Below are positions 40,927 through 48,852 of a stretch of 64,000 nucleotides of DNA, one piece after another (the first letter of the stretch is position 1; the number at the start of each line of letters is the position of its first letter). This DNA is from UBA7662 sp036787895 (lineage in GTDB: Bacteria; Bacteroidota; Bacteroidia; UBA7662). A program made the translations under genes and the position numbers. The stretch is taken from the NCBI GenBank assembly GCA_036787895.1, contig DAIQOK010000004.1, positions 1 through 64,000 on the forward strand, given 5' to 3'. The notes under the pieces are model-generated. The model was given only the letters and a program-made list of their open reading frames with translations, ran no database searches and was not told the DNA's origin.

Positions 40927-41395
40927 TTAATTCGTGCGGTAAATCGTATATGGGCTCCTTTGATTGGCCTCTTCTAATGCCAGGTTTGTTTTTTCATCAC
41001 CATAAAACCGCTTGATTTCTGCTTTTTCCTGCGCATTGCCACGTTCAAAAACACGTTGTATAATAGCCTTATACTGCCGTTCCCAGTTTATTTGTTCGAT
41101 AGCTGTATCCCAAAACAACGATTTACGGATTAGCGTTAAATCAGGCGTTTTTTGAGGCTCTTTTTCCTTGATTTTTTGGATATCGTAATAAGCCTGCAAA
41201 AAGACCAAAGTGCCCTCCTCTCAGCCAAATGCGCTTTCGATTTTTAATGCTAATGAGGTGCTAACTCCTCTTTTCCCTTTGGTTATGGCATTAAACGTTT
41301 GCGGGTGTTCATCCATAGCCAAAGCAAAAGAACGTTGCGAAATAAGTCATTTTTTTAGCTCCCGGTCAAGTATTAGCCCGGGTTGTACTTTATAT
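40927..41395 (-). pseudogene. Broken HigA-type antitoxin (XRE HTH plus C-terminal domain)
   Basis: Read on the minus strand through two stop codons, the frame gives VQPGLILDRELKK-stop-LISQRSFALAMDEHPQ, then TFNAITKGKRGVSTSLALKI, ESAFG-stop-EEGTLVFLQAYYDIQK and a 70-residue tail with SLFWDTAIEQINWERQYKAI, IQRVFERG and IKRFYGDEK. The first part matches HigA-like XRE antitoxins (PGxILxxEL...ISQRxxA...GKRxxxxxLALK); the tail resembles DUF6922. The stops are TGA at 41347-41349 and TGA at 41221-41223 (the latter probably from TGG). No HigB toxin gene is seen next to it. The last 93 residues (40927-41208) could still be made from an internal start. Confidence 0.7.
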
Positions 41396-41721
41396 TTTTA
41401 ATACAACTGTATCACACTGCAGATGTAAACATTTTTGCTTATGCTGCTTTATTTTTAACGCTGAGCCCACGGAGTTAAATGAGTTTCACAGAGCTTAACT
41501 CTGTGAAACTTTAGCCCTTTGACCTCTGTGTTAAAAATGCCGTATAAATCGAAAGAGGCAAAGAACAATTTGGCAATAATCCTGGAGTTGTGTTAGTTTG
41601 ACCCCACGCAACCCCACTTCATAAACTTCTACTCATGAGCAGGCAATAGTTGCGTATTCCAATCGCAAAGTTGTTGGGTTTAATAATATTAACTAAGTTT
41701 ATAAACGCATAAGGGGACGAA
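41396..41721. other. Intergenic interval with one palindromic repeat
   Basis: Between the broken antitoxin and abiEi. Besides the repeat at 41451-41541 I see no gene and no convincing promoter; the last 80 bp before the abiEi start are AT-rich. Confidence 0.5.
41451..41541. repeat. MITE-like palindromic repeat (TTTTTAAC termini), copy 1
   Basis: About 91 bp with terminal inverted repeats TTTTTAAC / GTTAAAAA and an internal perfect 12 bp inverted repeat AGTTTCACAGAG / CTCTGTGAAACT (41482-41493, 41499-41510). The same element, about 80% alike, occurs at 44801-44892; a decayed piece is at 20727-20757. Confidence 0.75.
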
Positions 41722-42558
41722 ATGCATCCCTTTACTCGTGCAAAACCTGTGGTGATGGCAAAATATGGTTATTTGGAAGCCTTTATGAATGACTTACGTT
41801 CATCGGGTAGGTATGCCTTTTCTTTATCCGAGCTGCGCAACAAATTTGACCAGTCGGATGAAGCAATTAAGAAGGCCCTGCAGCGGCTAAAAAATAAAGG
41901 AGAACTGGCCGCTATACGAAAGGAGTTTTATGTGGTGATTAGCCCGGAGTACCGCAGTAAAGGCATATTGCCGCCTTCTTTGTTTATTGATGCGTTGATG
42001 AAATTTTTAGAGAAAAAGTATTACGTCGGGCTGTTGAATGCAGCAGCATATCACGGTGCTGCCCACCAACAACCCCAATCTTTTTCGGTGATCATAGGCA
42101 AACCGGGTTTAAGAGACATTCATAATGATAAACTGAAGCTTAACTTCTACTTAAAAAAGGAATGGCAGACAGACTTTATAATACAAAAGAAGGTCGACAC
42201 CGGATATATAAACATCTCCTCACCTGAATTAACTGCAATAGATTTGGTGTATTATTTTGAACATGTGGGTGGGATGAACAGGGTGGTAACTGTATTGGAC
42301 GAACTCTGTGAAAGTATGGATGCCGACAAATTGTTGGCGCTTGTTAAAGTATACGCTCCCAAATCTGCCGTACAGCGATTGGGATTTTTACTTGAGCAGA
42401 TTTTGCAAAAAAGAAACTTAAGCGATCCTATAAAGCGCTATTTAAAAACAGTGAATATTTACCCGATTTTATTAAAACCGCAATCAGAAAGGCAGGAAAT
42501 GATAAGTGGTAATGCTTGGAAAGTGGTTCAAAATTTGGAAATAGAAACCGATTTATGA
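41722..42558 (+). CDS. abiEi: Type IV toxin-antitoxin system AbiEi-family antitoxin
   Basis: Protein of 278 residues. N-terminal winged-helix segment (RSSGRYAFSLSELRNKFDQSDEAIKKALQRLKNKGELAAIRKEFYVVIS) typical of AbiEi antitoxins, then the antitoxin domain (PPSLFIDALMKFLEKKYYVGLLNAAAYHGAAHQQPQSFSVII, SSPELTAIDLVYYFEHVGGMNRVVTVLDEL). It would repress its own operon and counteract AbiEii. An internal ATG at 41755 (MAKYGYLEAF) is an alternative start that fits family length better. Its stop overlaps the toxin ATG (ATGA). Confidence 0.88.
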   Translation: MHPFTRAKPVVMAKYGYLEAFMNDLRSSGRYAFSLSELRNKFDQSDEAIKKALQRLKNKGELAAIRKEFYVVISPEYRSKGILPPSLFIDALMKFLEKKYYVGLLNAAAYHGAAHQQPQSFSVIIGKPGLRDIHNDKLKLNFYLKKEWQTDFIIQKKVDTGYINISSPELTAIDLVYYFEHVGGMNRVVTVLDELCESMDADKLLALVKVYAPKSAVQRLGFLLEQILQKRNLSDPIKRYLKTVNIYPILLKPQSERQEMISGNAWKVVQNLEIETDL

Positions 42559-43340
42559 TTCCACAGGCATATATAACCGCTTGGCGAAAGCAGGCTCCCT
42601 GGCAGGAGGACTTTCAGGTGGAACAGGATATGGTTATCGAGAGGGCATTAATGGCCATCTATAGCGACGAATATCTAAGGGAAAAATTGGCATTTAGAGG
42701 CGGAATAGCATTACACAAACTATATCTGGCACCTGCAGCCAGGTATTCGGAAGACATTGATCTGGTACAAATAACGGCCGAACCATTTGGACCAATTATA
42801 GACAGGCTTCGTGAAGTTTTATCCTTTTTAGGTGATCATCCTGCCCGTAAGCAAAAACAGCACAATAACACCTTGTTGTACAGATTTGATTCAGAGGGCG
42901 GGATTCCGTTGAGGTTAAAAATTGAGGTGAATTGTCGGGAGCACCAAACGATTTTTGGTGTACAGCAAGTAAAATATGGGATGGCGTCGGCTTGGTTTAC
43001 AGGAGAAGTATTTATTGCTACTTACGAATTAGCTGAATTGTTGGGAACAAAAATGCGGGCGCTTTACCAACGGCGAAAAGGGCGGGATTTGTTTGATTTG
43101 TGGTTTGCCATTACACAAAAGAAGCTTGATCCCAGCAGAATTATTGCTTCATGGCGTTTTTATATGGAGGCAGAAGGCCATAAGGTGACACAAAAAGAAT
43201 TTCTGGATAACATGGAAAGGAAGCTAAAAGACAGCGATTTTTTAACCGATATGGAAGGGTTGCTTCGACCAGGAATAGTTTGTGATATGGCAGAAGCACA
43301 TATGTTTATTAAAAGAATAGTATTAGAAAGGATTGAATAG
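42555..43340 (+). CDS. abiEii: AbiEii-type nucleotidyltransferase toxin
   Basis: Protein of 261 residues. The nucleotidyltransferase motif FRGGIALHKLY...RYSEDIDLVQI (GG...SxDxDL) is intact, followed by LRLKIEVNCREH and the conserved KMRALYQRRKGRDLFDLWFA of the AbiEii/AbiGii family (DUF1814). AbiE systems act in phage abortive infection; related MenT toxins modify tRNA. The operon partner AbiEi overlaps by 4 bp. All catalytic residues are visible, so the pair should be functional. Confidence 0.9.
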   Translation: MIPQAYITAWRKQAPWQEDFQVEQDMVIERALMAIYSDEYLREKLAFRGGIALHKLYLAPAARYSEDIDLVQITAEPFGPIIDRLREVLSFLGDHPARKQKQHNNTLLYRFDSEGGIPLRLKIEVNCREHQTIFGVQQVKYGMASAWFTGEVFIATYELAELLGTKMRALYQRRKGRDLFDLWFAITQKKLDPSRIIASWRFYMEAEGHKVTQKEFLDNMERKLKDSDFLTDMEGLLRPGIVCDMAEAHMFIKRIVLERIE

Positions 43341-43342
43341 AA

Positions 43343-43876
43343 ATGTTGCCTTCCGAAGTTTCTGCCCTCCTCCTTCAATCCGCCCGCAAAAAGGAATTCC
43401 CGAAAGGCCATGTGCTGGTGCAGCCCGGCGAGGTGCAGCAGGAGATGTATTTAGTGGAGAGCGGGGTGCAGATGTCGGTGTATGAGGAAGGGGGGCGGCC
43501 GTTGGTGCTGGCGTTTAGTTATGCGCCGGGTTTTTGTGCCTTGCCCGATTCGTTTAGTCTGCAACAACCCGCCAACAGCCGACTCGAATGTGTAACCGAC
43601 AGTGTGTTGCATGCGCTCACTTATGCTCAACTTCAGACTTTATTGGCTGAGGTGCCCGGTCTCGAGCGTTTTTTACGTCAGGCCACCGAGCAGGTGCTGG
43701 CCGGACTCATTCAGCGACATATCGAATGGCAAACCCTTGATATGGAGGACCGTTACCTGCTTTTTTGTCGCCGGAGCGGGCATTTATTGCAGAAGGTGCC
43801 GCATAAATACATCGCCTCTTATCTAGGCATCGACCCAACCAACTTCAGCAAACTCTACAACCGGGTTAAAATCTGA
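43343..43876 (+). CDS. Crp/Fnr-family transcriptional regulator
   Basis: Protein of 177 residues. The N-terminal cyclic-nucleotide-binding fold (KEFPKGHVLVQPGEVQQEMYLVESGVQMSVYEEGG, LPDSFSLQQPANSRLECVTDSVLHALTYAQL) is complete; the C-terminal part (VPHKYIASYLGIDPTNFSKLYNRVKI) is the shortened HTH common in Bacteroidota members. No cAMP-binding Arg/Ser pair is obvious. It starts 2 bp after abiEii, a placement that could reflect read-through; composition is GC-richer than the toxin genes, so it marks the end of the island. Confidence 0.85.
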   Translation: MLPSEVSALLLQSARKKEFPKGHVLVQPGEVQQEMYLVESGVQMSVYEEGGRPLVLAFSYAPGFCALPDSFSLQQPANSRLECVTDSVLHALTYAQLQTLLAEVPGLERFLRQATEQVLAGLIQRHIEWQTLDMEDRYLLFCRRSGHLLQKVPHKYIASYLGIDPTNFSKLYNRVKI

Positions 43877-43937
43877 ACTTGGTCTGCACCAAGTTGGCTT
43901 TGCGTATAGCAGGCGAGTTTTGTCGAAAACTAACGTC

Positions 43938-44828
43938 ATGCAAAATACGCCTTACACCCATCCCAACTGGCTTGACCGCGAAGAATACCCCTTCGCGCCT
44001 CATTTTTTAAACCTAGCCGGTCACCGCTTACATTATGTTGACGAAGGCAACGGCGAAGTCTTGCTTTTTGTACACGGTACGCCGTCCTGGTCGTTCGACT
44101 GGCGGGCACAAATCAAGGCCCTATCTGGCCAATACCGTTGTATTGCTCCTGATTTGTTGGGTTTTGGTCTCTCCGACAAACCTTTTTCAGGCGATTACAG
44201 CCTCGAAGCACATATTTCACGCCTCGATGCCTTGATCAACCAACTCGAACTGGATAATATCACCCTCATCGTCCACGATTTTGGTGGCCCCATAGGTTTA
44301 GCCTGGGCACAACGCCATATTCACATGGTAAAGCGGGTAGTGGTGCTCAATTCCTGGTTGTGGAGCAGTGTGGGTGATCCAGATTATGAAAAGCTCCGAA
44401 AAGTGCTCAAAAGCCCGCTGCTCCCCTTCTTATACCGCCGGTTTAATTTTTCGCCTCGTTTTATATTGCCAGCCTCTTTTGGCAATCAAAAACCGTCAAA
44501 ACACATCAAAAAGCACTACCGCAAACCCTTCGCCAATAGTAAAGAACGCGAAGGCGCGCTGGCTTTTGCCCGTGCCTTGCTCCACGACCAGCCCTGGTTC
44601 GACCGGTTGTGGCAGGACAGAGAAAAGCTAGCACATTTACCGGCCTTAATCATCTGGGGCGCTGCCGATCCGGTGATTGCATTACATCAGCGGGATAAGT
44701 GGAAAGCCGTATTTCCGGAGGCGCGTTTTGAAACTTTGGAAGGCGTGGGGCATTTCCCGCAGGAGGAGGCTGGAGATACAGTCTCTGGTTTGCTTCTTGA
44801 ATTTTTAACGCGGAGCGCACGGAGTTAA
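43938..44828 (+). CDS. Haloalkane-dehalogenase-like alpha/beta hydrolase
   Basis: Protein of 296 residues. Oxyanion region FVHGTPSWSFDWRAQ, PDLLGFGLSDKP, the nucleophile elbow VHDFGGPIGLAWA (Asp as nucleophile, as in haloalkane dehalogenases and epoxide hydrolases), acid IWGAADPVI and His GVGHFPQEE. The substrate cannot be fixed; dehalogenase or epoxide/lipid hydrolase are both possible. ATG 43938 (MQNTPYTHPNW) is preferred over an upstream TTG. The last residues (LTRSARS) and the stop codon are encoded by the left end of a palindromic repeat (44801-44892), so the original C-terminus was probably replaced. Confidence 0.85.
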   Translation: MQNTPYTHPNWLDREEYPFAPHFLNLAGHRLHYVDEGNGEVLLFVHGTPSWSFDWRAQIKALSGQYRCIAPDLLGFGLSDKPFSGDYSLEAHISRLDALINQLELDNITLIVHDFGGPIGLAWAQRHIHMVKRVVVLNSWLWSSVGDPDYEKLRKVLKSPLLPFLYRRFNFSPRFILPASFGNQKPSKHIKKHYRKPFANSKEREGALAFARALLHDQPWFDRLWQDREKLAHLPALIIWGAADPVIALHQRDKWKAVFPEARFETLEGVGHFPQEEAGDTVSGLLLEFLTRSARS

Positions 44829-44892
44829 ATGAGTTTCGCAGAGCTTGAGCTTTGTGAAACTCCAAACCTTTGCGTATCCGTGTTAAAAAAGC
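44801..44892. repeat. MITE-like palindromic repeat (TTTTTAAC termini), copy 2
   Basis: Same element as 41451-41541, with the same termini and an internal hairpin AGTTTCGCAGAG / CTTTGTGAAACT in which G-U pairs replace some base pairs. It provides the final codons and stop of the hydrolase gene and lies just before pnuC. Confidence 0.75.
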
Positions 44893-44915
44893 CGAGTATC
44901 TTCGCCTTCGGTACC

Positions 44916-45494
44916 ATGCCAGTTCTATTCCCCATACTCGAAGCCATAGCCGCCATTACCGGCATTTTAAGCGTATGGTATTCCCGTAAGCTGAGCATAC
45001 TCACCTATCCTTTTGGCATAATAAGCGTGCTTTTATACGTTTATCTCTGCCTGGAGGTAAAATTATATGCCGATGCAGGGATTAACGCCTGGTATTTTTT
45101 GCTGAGTGTTTACGGCTGGTGGCGTTGGCTGCGGCCCGTAGCGGAATTGGAGCTTCCTGTAAGGCGACTCGACCAAAAACCATTAATAATTGGCTTGGGG
45201 ATGTTTGGCCTGGCACTGCCGCTGCTCTACTTTTTGCTGCGCACTTATACCGACAGTGATGTGCCCTTTATCGATTCATTCACCACAGCTGTAGCCATCA
45301 CCGGCATGTATTGGATGGCTGAAAAACGCATCGAACACTGGTATGCCTGGCTGCTAGTAGATGTGATATCGGTACCCCTTTATTTATATAAAGACATGCC
45401 CGTTACAGCCCTGCAATTTGTGGTATTTACTATTTTGGCCACCCAGGGGCTGTTTATCTGGCGTAAGAAGCTGGCGAATCAGTTAATTGTGTAA
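44916..45494 (+). CDS. pnuC: Nicotinamide riboside transporter PnuC
   Basis: Protein of 192 residues with about seven membrane helices. Signatures: GILSVWYSRKLSILTYPFGIISVLLY, INAWYFLLSVYGWWRW (NxxY/GWxxW motif of the substrate pore) and HWYAWLLVDVISVPLYLYKD. PnuC proteins facilitate uptake of nicotinamide riboside; some Bacteroidota relatives carry thiamine (PnuT), and no riboswitch or NadR gene is adjacent to decide. ATG 44916 is chosen: it follows a -7-like TATCTTCG (44897-44904), while the upstream frame is encoded by the repeat. Confidence 0.9.
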   Translation: MPVLFPILEAIAAITGILSVWYSRKLSILTYPFGIISVLLYVYLCLEVKLYADAGINAWYFLLSVYGWWRWLRPVAELELPVRRLDQKPLIIGLGMFGLALPLLYFLLRTYTDSDVPFIDSFTTAVAITGMYWMAEKRIEHWYAWLLVDVISVPLYLYKDMPVTALQFVVFTILATQGLFIWRKKLANQLIV

Positions 45495-45563
45495 GGCGAA
45501 AGGAACTTAATGCAGCGGTGGCTGTTAATCCATAGCCGACTGGGTAAAGCAAAGCCGAATGGT

Positions 45564-45571
45564 TATATTTG
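45564..45571 (+). promoter_or_regulatory. -7 element TATATTTG before ECF sigma gene
   Basis: Exact TAnnTTTG match 26 bp before the ATG at 45598. No clear -33 element. Confidence 0.45.
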
Positions 45572-45585
45572 CCCAGCCGTTTACC

Positions 45586-45592
45586 AGGAGGT
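45586..45592 (+). promoter_or_regulatory. Strong Shine-Dalgarno AGGAGGT
   Basis: Perfect anti-16S match 5 nt before the sigma factor ATG. Genes of this phylum seldom use SD pairing, and I see no other site this strong in the window; it also fixes the start at 45598. Confidence 0.75.
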
Positions 45593-45597
45593 AACGG

Positions 45598-46206
45598 ATG
45601 TCCGAGACAACAACCACCCGAAACAACACCTTGAGTTCCCTGACCGCCAGTCAAAAGAACCGCATTTTTGAAACGGAGTTTTACCCCGTGATGGATGCGC
45701 TGTACAACTTCGCCTTCCGGCTTACGCTGAACGAAGACGATGCCAACGACCTGGTACAGGAAACCTACCTCAAGGCCTTTCGTTTTATCGAAACCTACCA
45801 GGTAGGCACCAATGCCAAAGCCTGGTTGTTTCGCATCTTGAAAAACAGCTTCATCAACGATTTCCGCAAGAAGAGCAAAGAGCCCGACAAAACGGATTAC
45901 GATGAAGTGGAGCAGATTTACAATTCGGAAGACGCCCACTATAGCGCCACCGTCGATTTACGCTCGGAAGTTTTCTCCGGCGTTTTAGGCGACGAACTCA
46001 GCACAGCACTCAACAGCATACCTGTCGATTTCAGGTTGATCATACTGTTGAGCGATATTGAAGGCTTTACCTACGAGGAGATGTCGAAAATCATCGGCAT
46101 ACCCATCGGAACGGTGCGTTCGCGCTTACACAGGGCGCGGAATATGTTGAAAGAGATGATTAAAGGTTATGCCCAGCGTATGGGTTATAAAGTGGATGAA
46201 GCATGA
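45598..46206 (+). CDS. ECF-family RNA polymerase sigma factor
   Basis: Protein of 202 residues. Region 2: FYPVMDALYNFAFRLTLNEDDANDLVQETYLKAFRFIETYQVGTNAKAWLFRILKNSFINDFRK; region 4: LNSIPVDFRLIILLSDIEGFTYEEMSKIIGIPIGTVRSRLHRARNMLKEMI. SigR/RpoE-like group. The next gene overlaps by 4 bp and encodes a zinc-containing anti-sigma factor, so the pair is a redox- or stress-responsive switch. The start is fixed by a perfect AGGAGGT. Confidence 0.94.
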   Translation: MSETTTTRNNTLSSLTASQKNRIFETEFYPVMDALYNFAFRLTLNEDDANDLVQETYLKAFRFIETYQVGTNAKAWLFRILKNSFINDFRKKSKEPDKTDYDEVEQIYNSEDAHYSATVDLRSEVFSGVLGDELSTALNSIPVDFRLIILLSDIEGFTYEEMSKIIGIPIGTVRSRLHRARNMLKEMIKGYAQRMGYKVDEA

Positions 46207-46448
46207 AGGACAATACATGCCAAAAGGTGGTAGATAAAATACCCCTTTATCTCGACGGCGAGATGCCGGAGAACGAAGTACCCATCTTCCTGGAACATGT
46301 GAAATATTGTTCCAAGTGTATGGACAAATATGATTCGGAGCGGACGTTTAAAGATGTGGTTCGGGAGCGATGTGAACGTAAATGTATCAGCAGCTCGCTG
46401 GCCGACGCGATTAAAAACCGTATTTCGATGCTGTTGGCTCGTTCTTAA
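46203..46448 (+). CDS. Zinc-finger anti-sigma factor (ZAS, RsrA-like)
   Basis: Protein of 81 residues. CQKVVDKIPLYLDGEMPENE then HVKYCSKC: the HxxxCxxC signature of zinc anti-sigma domains; the preceding Cys6 is the usual fourth ligand. A second Cys pair (RCERKC) is close to the C-terminus. No membrane helix, so it is a soluble RsrA-type sensor rather than a transmembrane one. Overlaps the sigma gene (ATGA) and converges with the rhodanese gene, sharing 4 bp. Confidence 0.88.
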   Translation: MKDNTCQKVVDKIPLYLDGEMPENEVPIFLEHVKYCSKCMDKYDSERTFKDVVRERCERKCISSSLADAIKNRISMLLARS

Positions 46449-46837
46449 GGCGTAACCACCGGCAATTGTGCCTTGCGCCAGGCGAGTATACCACCATCCA
46501 GATTATACACCTTTTTGAAACCTTTTTCTGCCATCATGCTTTGCGCATTGCTGCTTCTAGAGCCACTGCGGCAATAGATATAATAGGTTTTCGACTTATC
46601 CATTTGATCAAGCGCAGCTGAAAACGACTCTGTTTCATAATAGTCGAGTTGTATTGCCCCTTCGAGATGGGCCTCGTTAAATTCTTCAACCGTACGCACA
46701 TCCAGCAACACGCCACTTTCTTGCTGCATCAATTCTGCATAGGCCAAGGGTGCGAGCAAGCTAGAAGGAGTAGACTGATTGCATGCTGCCAGCAGTACAA
46801 TTAAAACAAAAGCAAAGCATAGTTTTTTCATAGTCAA
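46445..46837 (-). CDS. Rhodanese-like domain lipoprotein
   Basis: Protein of 130 residues. Lipobox VLLAACNQS after a signal peptide; rhodanese fold SGVLLDVRTVEEFNEAHLEGAIQLDYYE and the active-site loop YYIYCRSGSRSSNAQSMM with the catalytic Cys in CRSGSR. Ends GGILAWRKAQLPV. A periplasmic single-domain sulfurtransferase or sulfide/persulfide carrier. ATG 46837 or the one two codons later can both start the signal peptide. Confidence 0.9.
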   Translation of the reverse strand: MTMKKLCFAFVLIVLLAACNQSTPSSLLAPLAYAELMQQESGVLLDVRTVEEFNEAHLEGAIQLDYYETESFSAALDQMDKSKTYYIYCRSGSRSSNAQSMMAEKGFKKVYNLDGGILAWRKAQLPVVTP

Positions 46838-46917
46838 CGCATTTATGGTGCTCTTTTCACCCTAAGATAGGCCAATCTCCCCACTTATCGCTTATTTTCG
46901 CAGACAAACTATTACAC

Positions 46918-47724
46918 TTGGCCTACGATTTTCACAGCGATTCGGCGTATTATCTGCAGTTTTTATCGGAAAATGCGCGACGCAGCATCTTGCCGTTCGT
47001 TGCATCCCATTTGCCAGCCGACCCTGCAGCCTGGCGGGTTTTGGAGTTGGGTTGCGGCGAAGGAGGCAACTTACTGCCCTTTGCCGAAGCAGGGGCACAT
47101 TGTACGGGCATTGATTTGAACAAGCTCAAAATAGAAGAAGGCAAGGTATTGATGCACGATTGGGTAGCTGCCGGGCGGATGGAGCTATATGCCGAAGACA
47201 TTTTTAATCCCGAAATCACCAGCCAATTTACCGGACAGTTCGATTTGATAATACTGAAAGATGTTATCGAGCATATTCCCAACAAAGACAAGGCTTTGTT
47301 GCAAATGCGGCTCTTTTTAAAGGAAGACGGACTTTTATATATCGGCTGGCCGCCCTGGCGTATGCCCTTTGGGGGTCACCAGCAAATAGCCGACAATAAA
47401 CTCATTAAGGTATTCCCCTGGTTACATCTTTTGCCTAAATCGTTCTATGTAGGCATATTGAAATTGGCCGGGGAAGGAAAGGCTGCTGTGGATGAGTTGG
47501 CTGAAATTCATGATTATAGGGTGAGCATTAACCAAATGAATCGTTTGTACAAACAAACCGGCTTTAAGATGGTAGAGGAGCTACATTATCTCATCAACCC
47601 GATTTATGAATATAAATTTAAGCTGAAGCCGCGCAAACAGTTGGGATTCATTCAGGCGTTGCCCTGGTTTCGTGATTTTTTGACCACCAGCTGCTACTAT
47701 TTGCTAGCGAAAAGCGACAAATAA
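46918..47724 (+). CDS. Class I SAM-dependent methyltransferase
   Basis: Protein of 268 residues. Motif I RVLELGCGEGGNLLPFAEAGAHCTGIDLN, then YAEDIF, FDLIILKDVIEHIPNKDKAL and LYIGWPPWRMPFGGHQQ. The C-terminal part (GFKMVEELHYLINPIYEYKFKLKPR) is typical of small-molecule or lipid methyltransferases. Substrate unknown. TTG start at 46918 follows a -7-like TATTTTCG by about 20 bp; no ATG is available upstream of the conserved region. A terminator follows the stop. Confidence 0.87.
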   Translation: MAYDFHSDSAYYLQFLSENARRSILPFVASHLPADPAAWRVLELGCGEGGNLLPFAEAGAHCTGIDLNKLKIEEGKVLMHDWVAAGRMELYAEDIFNPEITSQFTGQFDLIILKDVIEHIPNKDKALLQMRLFLKEDGLLYIGWPPWRMPFGGHQQIADNKLIKVFPWLHLLPKSFYVGILKLAGEGKAAVDELAEIHDYRVSINQMNRLYKQTGFKMVEELHYLINPIYEYKFKLKPRKQLGFIQALPWFRDFLTTSCYYLLAKSDK

Positions 47725-47758
47725 AAAACCCGCCAAGCGATGAGCAGAGCGGGTTTTT
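47724..47758. terminator. Intrinsic terminator after methyltransferase
   Basis: AAAAACCCGC / GCGGGTTTTT stem with a 15 nt loop; the A- and T-runs on both sides let it work in both directions, suiting its place 70 bp from the convergent LuxR-type gene. Confidence 0.9.
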
Positions 47759-47828
47759 CGGATTGGTTTGGTTGGTAGATGTAATGTCAGCAGAATTTTT
47801 GACTTCTGTACCGGGTAAATTTTAGAAT

Positions 47829-48026
47829 TTACTCCAGGATTTTATGATGCAGGGCATATTTAATCAAACTAACGATGCCACTCGTGCCTGTTTTACGGTA
47901 AATGTTCTTGCGGTGGGTCTCTACGGTCCGAACGCTGATTTTTAAGGAGTCGGCAATTTGCCGGTTACTATACTCATTAAAAATAAGATTCAGGATCTCG
48001 CGCTGTTTTTTCGTGAGTACCTGCAT
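47829..48026 (-). CDS. Stand-alone LuxR-type HTH protein (65 aa)
   Basis: Consists only of a GerE/LuxR DNA-binding domain: LTKKQREILNLIFNEYSNRQIADSLKISVRTVETHRKNIYRKTG. More than half of its residues match the C-terminal domain of the response regulator encoded immediately upstream (48120-48752), so it looks like a tandem duplicate that kept only the output domain. The 93 bp between the two genes hold no receiver-domain remnant. It could act as an unregulated binder or as a competitor at the same operators. Confidence 0.78.
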   Translation of the reverse strand: MQVLTKKQREILNLIFNEYSNRQIADSLKISVRTVETHRKNIYRKTGTSGIVSLIKYALHHKILE

Positions 48027-48119
48027 GCTTAATAGGTTTAGTTCATTTCAAAGCTATATGCAATAGGTTGAGCTATCAATACCACATTATAGGTATTTTG
48101 GTGTACCCTGAAGTGGGTA

Positions 48120-48752
48120 TTAGAGCAATTTGTGCTGCATGGCATATTTAATCAGCCCTACCACGGTATGGGTTTCTGATTTGCGGAAGATGTTTTTCCG
48201 GTGTGATTCAACAGTGCGCTCACTGATAAACAAAGCGTCTGCAATTTGTTTGTTGCTAAATTCTTTGGCGATCAGCTTAACAATCTCTATTTCTCGTTCG
48301 GTTAGCGCTGAACTGTTTTTTCGCTGTTCCTGCTCCATCAGCTTGAGCGAGACATCGGGACTGACATAGTATTCGCCCAGTATGACATTGCGGATGGCCC
48401 TGACCAGCTCTTCCCGGCTATTGCTTTTGAGCACATAACCGTTTACGCCGGTTTTGAGCACATCGCGCAGCAATTCCGATTCGTCGTGCATGCTTAAAAC
48501 CAAAATTTTTAGCTCCGGGAATTTTTTGCGGACATCTGTGATAAAGCTGGTATGGGTAACGTCGGGCAGACTTAAATCGGTCACTAATATATCTGCTTGT
48601 AAGTACGACAACAGATTTAAGCCCATCCGTGCATCGGTAGCTTCGGCAACCACCTCCAGGTCGGGTTCGGCCGAAAGCAATTGTTTAATGCCGTCTAGCA
48701 GGATTTTGTGGTCGTCGACCAGCATGATCCGCCATTTTTTCAGCTCAGTCAT
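48120..48752 (-). CDS. NarL/FixJ-family response regulator
   Basis: Protein of 210 residues. Receiver domain: MLVDDHKILLDGIKQLL (acidic pocket DD), phosphorylated Asp in ILVTDLSLPDVT, LSMHDESE and YVLKSNS with the conserved Lys. LuxR-type HTH: LTEREIEIVKLIAKEFSNKQIADALFISERTVESHRKNIFRKS. No histidine kinase gene is adjacent, so it is an orphan in this window. Confidence 0.93.
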   Translation of the reverse strand: MTELKKWRIMLVDDHKILLDGIKQLLSAEPDLEVVAEATDARMGLNLLSYLQADILVTDLSLPDVTHTSFITDVRKKFPELKILVLSMHDESELLRDVLKTGVNGYVLKSNSREELVRAIRNVILGEYYVSPDVSLKLMEQEQRKNSSALTEREIEIVKLIAKEFSNKQIADALFISERTVESHRKNIFRKSETHTVVGLIKYAMQHKLL

Positions 48753-48852
48753 AGCTTAGTTTCAGTCTTGCTGCCGCCGACACCTGTGGTTTTGGTGTAG
48801 GGGAGCGCGTCTAAGATAAAGAGCTTAATTGAAAATTTTGGCGTCAAAATCG

